Origin: Chlamydomonas reinhardtii
Taxonomy: Eukaryota > Chlorophyta > Chlorophyceae > Chlamydomonadales > Chlamydomonadaceae
DNA length: 64,000 bases
Direction of reading: 5' to 3'
Assembly (NCBI RefSeq): GCF_000002595.2
Contig: NC_057020.1
Span: 3,203,907 to 3,267,906 of the forward strand
A program made the position numbers and the translations under genes. Numbering within the stretch: the first letter of the stretch is position 1; each line of letters starts with the position of its first letter. The notes beneath the pieces were generated by a model. That model was not told the origin of the DNA. It saw only the letters and a program-made list of their open reading frames with translations, and ran no database searches. Below are positions 34,373 through 44,256 of this stretch, one piece after another.

Positions 34373-34690
34373 ATGTGCAGGTGCAGTACATCCACGATGC
34401 AAGCCGGCGGCGCCGGCGCACAGCTTGACCAGCAGATTGCGCAGCTGCAGCAGCTGGTGCAGCAGCAGGGACAGCAGCACGGGCAGCAGCTGCAGCAGCT
34501 GGAGCAGCAGCTGCAGCAGCTGCGGCAGCTGGTGCAGCAGCAGGGACAGCAGCACGCGCAGCAGCTGCAGCAGCTGCAGCAGCTGCAGCAGCAGGGACAG
34601 CAGCACGGGCAGCAGCTGCAGCAGCTGCAGCAGCTGCAGCAGCTGCAGCAGCTGCAGCAGCAGGAACAGCAGCACGGGCAGCAGCCCTAG
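34373..34690 (+). CDS. Gln/Leu heptad coiled-coil open frame in the repeat block
   Basis: The frame is open from ATG 34373; an ATG at 34397 is an alternative start, and CATGTGCAG at 34372-34380 could instead be an intron acceptor. The protein begins MQAGGAGAQLDQQIAQLQQL and then repeats QQL/QQQGQQHGQQ units for about 90 residues, ending GQQP. The Leu spacing would support a long coiled coil, but the run is built from (CAGCTG)/(CAG) codon repeats, so much of it may be simple-sequence expansion. The stop TAG falls where block C begins. It may be one exon of a larger element gene; function unknown. Confidence 0.35.
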   Translation: MCRCSTSTMQAGGAGAQLDQQIAQLQQLVQQQGQQHGQQLQQLEQQLQQLRQLVQQQGQQHAQQLQQLQQLQQQGQQHGQQLQQLQQLQQLQQLQQQEQQHGQQP

Positions 34691-36275
34691 CGCGAGGTGG
34701 GTGGATACAAGTGCACGCGCAGTATTCGTGCATGGATGGGTGGGTGGGGGGTGGGGGGGCGGCCCGCCCCCTCTGGCTGACGGGCCGATGGGCGGGCCGC
34801 AGCATGCCCTGGTGTGGCGGCCTGCTACTGCCGCCTGCTGCTGACGATCAGCCCCAGGCGGGCTGTTTGGGCCTGCCTGCCTGCCTGCCCAACTCCTGAA
34901 ACTGCCTGCCGGCTTGCGTGTGGCGACCATTGAACTGCAGGCACACATGAAGACGCGCGCACCGGCGTTTACGCGCAAGCACCGTGCAGAGCCGTGCAGC
35001 TCGCCAGCGGTGCTGCTGCCTCCGCGGCTGGTACTGGTACTGGTGCTGGCGCTGGTGCTGGTGCTTGACGTGGAAGGGAGGGCAGGCGGGACCTACTGCT
35101 GCCAGCAGCGCCAGCAGCAGCAGCTGCGGCGCCCCCGCCTTGCGTTATCATCAGCAGCACCAGCAGCAGCAGCGCCAGCAGCATCGTCCGTTCGTGGATA
35201 GATGTCCGTTGCCATGGGCGTGTGTAGCAAGCTGGCGGTGTGGCTCACGGTGTGTACGTAAACAGCTGCTGCGTGGTGGGCGGGCCATTGGTGTGGCGGG
35301 TAGGGGGTGGGGGTGGGTGGGGGATTGTGAGTGCATGTTCAGATAGTCCCCATTCGCTCATGCAGCAGCAGGCGGTGTGCGTTACAGACAGGCACGCACA
35401 TGGACATTCACTTCATGGGCAGCAGTTACTCGAAGCTCTGCTTGTGCCTGCCGGCTGGAGAACGCTCGGCGTGTTGCCGTTGCGCCTGACGTGGGGCTGC
35501 TGAATTATACGAGTGCTGGTTTGGGTGCTGGCTTGGTGCGCGTGACTGGCAAGATGTGGTGCGTATCTATGTTGCGACAGACTAAGTACTGGGAAGGCGT
35601 AGTCGCGTAGGATGTCGGCGACGGGCGCATGATGGCAAGAAGTACTAGGATGGCCAACCGGGGGGGGGGGTTGTAGATACCAGCCCCAGCTAACCAAACC
35701 CAATGCAACAGAGCGAGGAGGAGAGCGTAGCCTATGCTTGACAACGGAGTGGCACGCGACAATAGTCACCATCCCCGGGGGGTTGCAAGGATTGGTACAG
35801 AGAAGTGTAGCGAAGTAGACAGTGGTGTGGTGTTGCGCGTACCGAGGGGGAGGAGTTTGTATAGGTGGGAGGAGGGGAGGAGTTTGTGTAGGCGGGGGGG
35901 GGGGGGAGTTTGTATAGGCGGAGGTACAGGAGCAGTTGCGCTATGGAAGGGGCTGTGGGGTACTGTCTCAGCATGGCGCTTACTGGCTTGGGCTCGGCGC
36001 GCCCCAGGGCAGCAGCTGCCAGGGTGGAGCCAGTGGGTGTTTGGACGCGACTTCTGTCGCCCTCCTTGGCCCTCAGCAGCCTGCCGCTGGGGCCGGCTGG
36101 ACTGGGCACCATATCTAAGGTCATGCCAGGCTCGAAGTGAACTTCTCGTCAGTAAGCACACATGCTGTTGTAACAATCCACGCGGCTAAGTCGATGCCTT
36201 TGCATGCGCACCAGAAAGCTGGATACCTGAGCTACAGGCTAAGTTGCTGATGTCAGCGACTGTACAGATGGGACA
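34690..36275 (+). repeat. Repeat block C, copy 2
   Basis: Second copy of 28565-30105. It is followed directly by block A, whereas copy 1 is followed by unrelated sequence after about 30105. It has an extra segment at about 35800-35930 with several AGGAGTTTGTATAGGCGG-like short repeats. Confidence 0.85.
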
Positions 36276-37444
36276 CACGCGTTCTTCGTGGCCTGCAACG
36301 CCTTTTCAGCTCCTAAACGTTTCGAACAATCAGGACGCGACTCGAGCGCAAATGACCGGGACAGCCTTACAAATGTGGTAAGACCTTGCTCATTTGATTG
36401 AGCCGCCACCCTGCCATCTGTCCCTGCCTACAGTACGACATATCGTACCCTCTGGCCCTATCTGGCCCAGTTCAATCTGCCCCCAGCCTGCACCTTCCTA
36501 CGTACATGCACCATTTTCGCGCACCAGACGTAGCCGGACGACCATGCGCACGCATGCAAGCGCATCAGCGGGTGTACGGTTCATCAACCTTGACAAGACC
36601 CGCCCCACACACACACACGCCATCAGCACATAGCTTGCCGGAGCTAGGTATGCAGATCAATGCCCAACAAACAGCTGCTGCATGCCCCACCAATCGACAT
36701 TCATACATACGTAGTTGGGGTCGGTTCGTAAGGCACCGCCCACCATGTGCCCAGCCGCGTCCCGCTATCAAGCACAAGCACGTTAGGCAACAAACCATAC
36801 AGTAACACATCCTTCCCCCCCCCCCGCGCCACGCTATGCTCGGTAGCACAGACCGCAAGCCTGACACCGGCAGGTCGCAACCTGCGGACCGGGCCGCTTC
36901 TCGGGCGGCGCCGCGCTCTCCTCCTCCACGTGGCCTTGCATGCCCCCTTTACTACGCACAGGCATGCCGCAACGGCTGGGCCCAGGCCCTGCGTGGCCGC
37001 CAGGTCCTGCGCCGCCGCAGTCACCAGGCCCTGCGCCGCCGCAGGGCCCTGTGCCACCGCCACCACCGTCGCCGCCGCCAGGCCCTGTGCCACCGCCGCC
37101 ACCATCGGGGGGGAGCCGTTCATGTGTGCGTGTGTGGCAGGCGGCGGCGGGGTGCGTGGGGCGCCTCTCACGCTAGCGAATGCGGTGGGCGTGCCGTGCG
37201 AGTAAAGCGGGAGCGGCGGATTTCTAGGCAGGCGGGAGTATATGTGCAGGCCCGTCTGTTTGCCCGTTGTCGGGATCGATGTGTGTCGAGTTCTGCTTTG
37301 AACAGCACTGCCCTGGCTTTGCCCACGCACCGCAACAAACGCAGAGGGATCACACCCCTTCCGCTATCCCCTTCCCTTCCCTTCGCCCTCAACCTCAAAC
37401 CTTCGCTCCCTCCCTCCAATCCCTCACCTTATCATCAGGCACAC

Positions 37445-37915
37445 CTACGCGTTGAAGGGCGCCGCCAGCGCAACGACCTCCGAGGCCGACACGGCGCCAT
37501 AGGCCTTGCCAATGTCAGGCAGGTTCGGCGGTAGGCCAACGGCCCGAGCCGGGCGCGTCCAGTGCGTGAAGCACAGGGCGTTCTGTGCGGCCTGGTAATC
37601 TTTCGCAGTGCCCCGGAAGACCAGGCGGCTGGGCCCACCGAACGTAACGTCCTGCACCTCCTGCATGTGCGCCCCGATAATCCCCGCGACGGCGGTCTTG
37701 CTGACGACGACTCCGGCTGGAACAGCCAGCTGCCGCGCGTTAAGAGCTTGCTCGTTTAACTCTAAAATAAGGACCGGGTCCTTCATGGTAATAGCCTTCT
37801 CGTTGTCCACCTCAGCACACAACGCCAGCACATCCTGCGGGACCATGGCCGTCCACGCTGCCACATCCAGCACGCTCACCGGTGCTGAAGCGCCACTGGA
37901 TGTGGATGCGGACAT
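37445..37915 (-). CDS. KH-like protein, inverted copy 1
   Basis: Uninterrupted frame of 156 codons from ATG 37915 to TAG 37445. It begins MSASTSSGASAPVSVLDVAA, then an acidic/hydrophobic segment (DVLALCAEVDNEKAI) and a stretch resembling a KH RNA-binding fold: VVVSKTAVAGIIGAHMQEVQ followed by GGPSRLVFRGTAKDYQAAQN. The order strand, helix, GxxG-like turn (GAHM), helix, strand, strand, helix fits type I KH, but the loop is degenerate, so the call is weak. The tail reads THWTRPARAVGLPPNLPDIG and AAPFNA. A GTAGGT donor overlaps the last codons (37449/37448), so the real protein may continue into another exon as its paralogue appears to. It is divergent from that paralogue, with about 206 bp between ATGs. 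No homologous family is recalled. Confidence 0.5.
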   Translation of the reverse strand: MSASTSSGASAPVSVLDVAAWTAMVPQDVLALCAEVDNEKAITMKDPVLILELNEQALNARQLAVPAGVVVSKTAVAGIIGAHMQEVQDVTFGGPSRLVFRGTAKDYQAAQNALCFTHWTRPARAVGLPPNLPDIGKAYGAVSASEVVALAAPFNA

Positions 37916-38121
37916 ACCCGCTGTCGGTGCTGCAGTTGGAAACGCAGTTTGAAACGCAAGTGGAAGTTAGCACCGGCTAAGGCCTCCGCTACCGCTTACC
38001 AACCTAGTATGTTAAACTATGTTAAAGCTTAAAACAGTTTAAGACTGTAATGCCGCTGACCACTGGCCACTGGAATTGGAAACCACTGCTCAGCCCCTAC
38101 CTGCCTCTGACCTTCAGCGCG

Positions 38122-38948
38122 GCCTGCAGCAGCGACAGCACCATGTCCTCAACCACATCCAGTGCTGCTTCATCATCGGCGGGGAGCACGCTGGATGTGG
38201 GAGAGCGGACGGCCAGTGCCCCGCCAGCAGCAGTTCAGAAGGTAGGACCCGATCCTTATTTCAGAGTGAAACGAGCAAGCACCAGTCGCCGTCAGCAAGG
38301 CCGCCGTCGCGGGCAGCGGCAGCGTGCGGCAGTCCTCGCGGCGCATTGGACGGACGTGTTCGATGGGCCCAGCCGCCTCATCTTCCGGGGCTGCGTCCAG
38401 CAGTACCAGGCCGTGCAGAATGCCCTGTGCTTCACGCACTGGACGCGCCCGGCAGCAGCCGCTGGCCTAGTACCGCCGAACCTGCCGGACATCGGCAAGG
38501 CCAGGGGCGCCGTGCCGTCCACGGTGGACGTTGCGCTGGCGGCGCCCTCCAAGGCGTAGGTGTGCCTGATGGTGAAGGTGAAGGAGTGGAGGGAGGAGCG
38601 AAGGGTTGAGGTTGAGGGCGAAGGGAAGGGGACAGCGGGTGTGCTCCGTCTGCGTTTGTTGCGGGGGCACAGCCAGGGCCGTGCGGTGCAAAGCAAGACA
38701 TAACACCTCCCCTCCCGACAACGGGCAGACAGACGGACATCCGGCACGCGCTGGTGGAGATGCTGCTGGGGCACAAGCGACCCGCATCGCTGCAGACTGG
38801 CGGCGGAAGCGGCGGCGGCAGCGGTGGCGGCGGCGGCGGCGGCAGCAGCGGGGGCGCGTGCGCGCATCTTGGTAGCGGAGGGGGCGGGGAAGGCCACGTG
38901 GAGGAGAGCGCAGCGCCGCCCAAGAAGCGGCGCAAGCGCGCAGGCTGA
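38122..38948 (+). CDS. KH-like protein, inverted copy 2
   Basis: Divergent paralogue of the 37445-37915 gene. An ATG near 38142 starts MSSTTSSAASSSAGSTLDVG, like the partner. The middle has drifted away from the KH-like fold. From about 38350 the match resumes: DGPSRLIFRGCVQQYQAVQN, FTHWTRP and GLVPPNLPDIGKARGAVPST. A GC|GTAGGT donor after 38555 and a GGGCAG acceptor before 38729 join in phase to QTDIRHALVEMLLGHKRPAS, a Gly/Ser linker, and GHVEESAAPPKKRRKRAG with a stop at 38946-38948. The basic tail PKKRRKR looks like a nuclear localisation signal. Whether this copy still makes a useful protein is doubtful given its middle region. Function unknown; nuclear nucleic-acid binding is inference. 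Confidence 0.45.
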
Positions 38949-39295
38949 TGAGGAGCCGGCTGGTGTCTACAATCTACATAGCGGTCCGCGGTGGGGCTGG
39001 CAGGGCATGCGTAGCGGCATGGCAAGTAGTGCGGCTGTTGACAACTGTGCTGCGTCTGGCTGCGGTTGGCTCTGCTGTGGCATCGCGACTGCTAGATAGG
39101 CACCTGGTTTGGCTATGTGCCTGTACGAAGCAACCCCGGCTAAGTCCGGGCGATGAGGTTGTTCGGCCTCAGACTGTGGAGGGGCTCAGCCCCGTTTCCC
39201 GTGACCGGGGAACACTTGTTGTGTGTGGTTACAAGGTGGTGAGCATGACGTGCATTCCTGTCCTTGTAGAAACCGAGACCCGGGCCGGGGGGCCC

Positions 39296-39857
39296 TTATA
39301 ACGCCTGCGGCCTGCAACACTTGTCCCGCCTTGGAGTACACACGCCCACCTCACTCGCTAGAATACTGTGCAACTCTTCAATGCGCGCCCCAAGCACCCC
39401 ACCCCCCGCCTGCCTCTGTTCGTTCGTCACCGTTCTACGCCACACATGCATGCTCTTGAGTAACCCCGCGCCTGCAGGATGGATGTGGCGCCCATCCATG
39501 ACCATGTGCCGTAACCCTCCGCCATCAGTGCCATCGGAGATGGCGCGGGCGATGGTCTGCACTGCGTGCGATGTTGTGGCGCTTGGTATACATGGCGCGG
39601 AGTCGGGGGTTGTGGCAGCCGCCTAGGATGTGACCGTCGGAGTCGGGGCCGCCACAGAGGGGGCAAGGTCGCCGCGGGGTGTGTGGCGGCCTGTGACTGT
39701 GCAGCCGAACCGGCGTCGGTGGCGTAGCGGCGGTCCTTGTCACGTCCGGTGGTGTGGGCGTGTGGCTGAGTGACGGGATCAGCTGACGGCACCCGCAGCG
39801 GTCGTGGCGCCGGAGGCTCAAATACAGCGTTGACAAACGCGGTACATGGGACGCCAA
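39296..39857 (-). mobile_element. LINE (non-LTR retrotransposon) 3' fragment: C-terminal zinc knuckle of the RT protein
   Basis: On the minus strand 39857-39525 reads LHSHRPPHTPRRPCPLCGGP, DSDGHILGGCHNPRLRAMYT and KRHN. This is the C-x2-C-x7-H-x4-C motif followed by Y-x2-RHN found at the C-terminus of many LINE reverse transcriptases. The continuation QTIARAISDGTDGGGLRH is in another frame, so there is a frameshift near 39560. It then runs to a stop at 39296. No polymerase palm motif is visible upstream, so the copy is 5'-truncated. Likely 3' UTR lies at about 39100-39295. Confidence 0.6.
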
Positions 39858-40003
39858 AATTGTGTGGCTTCGTTGCCTCCGTACAACTTTTTCCGCATAG
39901 CCGTGCGCTGAGCAGGCCGTCTCTGGTTTGACCCGGATTGATGGCAGTGGCAGAGTGCCTGGATAGCGATAGCGAGTGATTGGGTGTGCGATGGGACAGT
40001 GTC

Positions 40004-40272
40004 AAGGCAGGTTGGCGAAGTCCCGCAGGGTGCAGCTTGTTCCCAGACCCCAGAAGATGGCAAACAATGTGGGAGATGGCATAACCGGGAGGGCCCCCCG
40101 AGCGGCGAACTCGATGCGACCGCAAGGGCTTCTGCCCCTCCCCCTTGTAATATCGCAACCTCCCCCTTCGGGGGAAGGGGCAAGCCAACAATGTGCAACG
40201 GCAGGGTAAGGCAGGTTGGTAAAGTCCCGTAGGGTGCAACTGATTCCCAGAACCGAACAGATGGCACAAAAT
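40004..40272. repeat. Direct repeat of about 65 bp
   Basis: Copies at 40004-40069 and 40208-40272, about 80% alike, share AAGGCAGGTTGG and AAGTCCCG with AGGGTGCA. Between them is a GC-rich segment with a CCTCCCCCTTCGGGGGA hairpin at about 40160. It may belong to the LINE or to a small element. Confidence 0.7.
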
Positions 40273-40511
40273 TGCTGGCAAAGTTGCTGGCTGGCTGGAA
40301 GTTTGTTGATGCGCATTCCTCACGCTCCGGGCGCCCGGCCAGGCGATAGCACCACACAGACACACCGCAACGCCACACTCGCGATGCAGAGCCGCAGCGG
40401 GTGATTGGGATGGAGTGTGTGCTGCAGCGTGTGTGTGCAGAGTCTGGCGGACATGTCCTACCCAGCCTCCCGGCCTAGGTCTGTGATGGGAGGAGCTAGA
40501 TAGGTTGATCC

Positions 40512-40563
40512 GGTCTTAGCGCTCGCCCTCTTACACTGGTCTTAGCGCTCGCCCTCTTACACC
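40512..40563. repeat. 26-bp tandem duplication with two TTACA motifs
   Basis: Units 40512-40537 and 40538-40563 (GGTCTTAGCGCTCGCCCTCT core). Each carries TTACA, the complement of TGTAA, about 485-510 bp past the YIPF1 stop on its strand, so the duplication may have doubled a poly(A) signal. Confidence 0.75.
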
Positions 40564-41042
40564 GTCCTAAGTGGTTCGCCTGTCCTAGGCGCAAACTCAA
40601 CACGTTGCTTTGGCGTGTGGGGACGCAGCGTTGGCGAAAGCCACGAGTTTGCACGAATACCGTGGGGGCATGTAGGTGTGTGCATCGGTCGAATGTCATT
40701 GGACTGCCGAGATCGTGCTCGTAGATTACTCAAGTAACCCCAACGGCTGATGTTTTGCACTGCCGTCGTCTTCTCAGCGCTCCATACCGTCATCCACCAG
40801 CAGCCCAAGCCCAATCTCATTGGCTCACCCACCACACCTCATGACCTCCTCTTCTGGGCTTCCATGACAGCCCTCACACATACTCCCTGCAGCTTAGCAT
40901 GGATCCTACTACCTGGAGTACGCTTAATTGCACACTCTTGCAAGTCCGCCGACCGCCAACTCTCTGGCACAACCGGTGCCCGCATGGTCCCGGCATTAAA
41001 CATGCGGAAGTGCCTCCGGTGGCTGCCCTCAAGGCTGCGGCC

Positions 41043-41495
41043 TCAGTACTGAAAGAAGTAGAGCTTGAGGCCCAGGCCCAGCGCGATGTGGGCCAACACG
41101 ATGGCCAGTAGCACCGGCACAGCCCTGCAGGAAGGACACGATGTGTGAAAGGCCCGCAGTCGGGAAACGGCGGCCTGAGGAGCAGCCTAGCCGCAGCCCA
41201 GATCATGACAAGAACGACATCACGCGGCACGTTGTCGCACTGAACAACAAAGCCTGTGCCCTGTTCTACATACACAGCCGCGCCCCGCCCACCCACGCGC
41301 CACCTACTTTGCCGGCGCCGCCGAGTAGATGGTGTTTTTAAAGTTCATGAACAGGAAGCCCGCCCCCAGCGCCGTGGCCAGCATCACCAGCAGCCATTGC
41401 AGCCAGTTGATGGGCACCACGCAGGCGATGGACACCGGCACGTACACCGTCAGGCAGTAGCCTGTGCGCGAGTGCAGAAAAGACGCGGGTAACGT

Positions 41496-41548
<53 letters not shown>

Positions 41549-43946
41549 TGTCGGCGTTGGGGTGCGTGGCGGGCTGTTATGGCGAGGGTGCTTGCTCAGG
41601 TGTGGACCGCCAACTCTCAAGGGCCCACCGTAGATGCAGAACACGTTGACCAGCTTGAGCTCGCCGCGGAACCACTTGACCACGCCCCACACGATGAGGC
41701 CCACGATGAAGATGTAGCCGTAGAAGATGGCGGCGGAGGTGGCCAGCTATGCGATTATCAGACGATGCGGTAGGAGGGAGCAAAGCAGTGAGCAAAGAGC
41801 CTAATGGCTCCGGTCCCAACCCTATACCAACTCCTATGCTGTACCAGATCCTATTGCGCCCGGCGCCTTGCAGCCCTTCTGACCGTCCGTGACCCAGTGC
41901 GCAACCCGGCCTGAAGCCTACCTTGGTGTAGTCTGTGAACCACTGGTCCTGAGCCATCTTGCTCAGCAGCAGCCGCCCCACGTTGGCCAACTCCGAGCCG
42001 GCGCTGTCCGCCAGCGCGGGGGAGGGCGACGGCGACAGGTTCGAGGGCGAGGGGCTGGGCAGTATGGGCGGTGGCGGCGGCGAAATGGAGTTGTTCTTGC
42101 GCCACGCCAGCCAGCTGACAAAGTTGCCGGCCACGGCCGTGATGAAGATGAGCGTCGTGGCGGCCCAGAAAGGACCGTACCTGTGCAGGGAGGAGCGCGG
42201 AAGGAATGGGCCACCGGCACAATACGCAACCCCTGCACGCTTGCAAATGCCTGCCCTGCTTGCCACCTGACCGCTGCTCCACGTCCTCCCCTGGCACTTG
42301 CCCACACCCCCACCGAAAGGAGCACACCCACAGGTCAGGGTTCTTCATGGTGACCTCCATGAAGTTGGGGCGGAACACGCCGATCATGGAGTTGCCCACG
42401 CGCCACAGCACGTCCTGCAAGCAGGCCAGGCAGAACAGCGGAGGGCGGACACGATGTCACTGGGGCGCGTGGAAGAAGGCAAGCGACGGAACGCCCGTCG
42501 CGTCGGTGTCCCGCTAAGGCAGGCTCCACAGCCTCAGCCGGCTCGACACTCCATTGAATGTTGCAAGGCTATACCGGTAGTGAGCGCGCCGGCCTCGCCC
42601 CAATGGTGCAGCATTGCCCACGCGCTCACCACATTAATCGCTGAGCCCGTGCACCGGCCGCTTCCACTTCCCAGCACCCCCGCACTGCACCTTACAAACC
42701 TGCCACCAGGCCCGCCTCTCCTGCTCATGCCCACCAGCACTGTACTCACGGTGGTGTCTACATCAAAGTACTCCCGGTAGCGGCGGACGTTGTAGAAGGG
42801 GTATTTGGTGTAGTCCTCGCGGTGTCCGCGCTCGCCGCCCGCGCCTGGCATGCCGCCCGACGGCGCGCCGTCGCCGGCACTGTACGGCTGCTGCTGCTGC
42901 TGCGGGAAGGGCATGCCGCCCGGCACCGAGGAGCTGGCCCCTGGGTCCGTGCTGCCCGCGCCGTGGTGCACTGCGTACGGTACACGACAGGGTGGGCGTA
43001 AGTGTGCTGTGTGGAAGATACTACCGGTGCTGGACGACGGCTGCAGGCGAAGGTCACAAGTAAATCCAGGCGCCGACAAGACAGGCGCGGGGCTCTACAC
43101 CACATGGAGCTATGTCGCGCGGCTGGACGGTGGGCAACATCGGCACGCAGACACGTGCCACCGCGCTTGAGGGCCGTTTGGCGGGCGGGCATCCAATGTG
43201 ACTCATGTAAGAGCGGCTCAGGCCCCACTCACCCAGGTTCTGGCGCTCCTCGCCGCGCCCCATCGTGCCACTCACATACTGTTGAGCGGTGGTGTCTGCG
43301 GGGCACCAGGAACGGGCCAGGACCAAACGTGCGTCATGGCCTGACCGGGACCGCACCAAGCCCCCCGCCTCCGCTCGCATGCCAGCAACAGGCACGTCCG
43401 CTGATTACCACGACCACCTACGCCAGCAACATTGCTCCACGCCATCAAGACTACCGTCACCCCTGCGCAGTCCCCTGCAGGGGCCTGCTTCCCCATGTGG
43501 AAGGGCGTAAGGCCCGACCATAGGCAGCCCAGCGACACAGCTGCCTGCAACACCCAACGCCTCCAACGCACCAGTGAACTGCAGGTTCACGTGCTGCGGC
43601 CCAAAGCTGCCCTGTGCAGGCTGCTGCGGTGATCCACCCCAAGCGCCAGCCGCTCCTGCTCCGCCCCAGGCGCCTTGGGGGGCGAAGGCTCCCCCGGGAG
43701 GGCCAGCCGGTTGCTGGGGCACAGCCGGGACCACCTCGTCTGCGAACTGCGCAGTTGTGTCCACCTGGTATGCGTTGAAAGGGTTGGCGCCTGGACCCCC
43801 GAAAGGATTGTGGCCGCCTGGTGGCCCAGCTCCCTGCGTGGCAGTGGCGCGGGCGAACCCGGTCAAGCTTTCTTCGGTTCGATGACCTCCTGATCGGCAC
43901 AGCAAGCCAAGCTGGTAGCGCTGTTGGTTTCGAGGCTCACCTGCAT
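41043..43946 (-). CDS. YIPF1: YIPF1/YIPF2-type Yip1-domain Golgi membrane protein
   Basis: Five-span membrane protein of the Yip1 family, which binds Rab GTPases and acts in Golgi structure and transport. Exons: 43946-43941 (tentative, ATGCAG only), 43833-43572, 43295-43233, 42970-42750, 42414-42332, 42180-41922, 41746-41629, 41461-41308, 41124-41043, giving about 415 residues with all phases consistent. The N-terminus has NPF motifs (HNPFGGPGANPFNAYQVDTT) and is Gly/Pro/Gln-rich. Core: YPFYNVRRYREYFDVDTTDV, NPDLYGPFWAATTLIFITAV, then IFYGYIFIVGLIVWGVVKWF, YCLTVYVPVSIACVVPINWL, LLVMLATALGAGFLFMNF and PVLLAIVLAHIALGLGLKLY. The NPDLYGPFW signature is diagnostic. A Pro/Ser-rich insert follows the first membrane span. 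The 6-nt first exon is the weakest part. Confidence 0.9.
41494..41547. repeat. (GT)n microsatellite in a YIPF1 intron
   Basis: Nearly perfect GT run of about 54 nt just outside the exon that starts at 41461. Confidence 0.9.
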
Positions 43947-44256
43947 TCTGTTTGGCTCCTTGTGGGGTTCCGGGTGCGGCTAGTCTGCAGTAGAAGGTGT
44001 CTGAAGCAGGCTGTCGAGGAAAATGCCAGGGGGTAAAACTAAACCCTGAGAGAAAATCGGACGGAGTTGACGTAATATAAGGTTGCCGAACGGAGTTACC
44101 GCGACCGGTTTGGCAGAGAGTTTTGTTGGCCTGATGCAAGTCCGATCCGCCCTTCTCGCTCTCGGCGCTTGAACGATCGCCACATGCACTGGCATTGTTA
44201 AATAGGCTGCATTACGCGCAATTAGTGGGTGCAACTCGGGGAAATACGCGGAGAAA
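43947..44256. promoter_or_regulatory. Divergent region between YIPF1 and the beta-rich protein gene
   Basis: These 310 bp, more AT-rich than the flanks, separate opposite start codons. No named element is claimed. Confidence 0.45.

Larger units (their letters stand above)
36290..38950 (+). repeat. Repeat block A, copy 2 (full, with an inverted duplication inside)
   Basis: The left part (36290-36957) and right part (38332-38640) match copy 1. Internally, roughly 37250-37690 is the reverse complement of about 38330-38750, and 36893-36935 is inverted relative to about 38890-38930, so the block is a large imperfect palindrome. Each arm carries a KH-like coding unit. The centre (about 37916-38121) is AT-richer with TTTAAG/TTAAAC words. 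Confidence 0.75.

Noticed and set aside
25115-38950. LTR retrotransposon or other virus-like origin for blocks A-C
   Set aside because: No paired terminal repeats, integrase, protease, capsid or polymerase motif was seen in these blocks, so they stay unclassified.
43980-44190. Upstream minus-strand frame as the YIPF1 start (MPVHVAIVQAPRARR)
   Set aside because: It is in the wrong frame for the NPF-rich exon and ends in a stop; the ATGCAG start at 43946 splices in phase.
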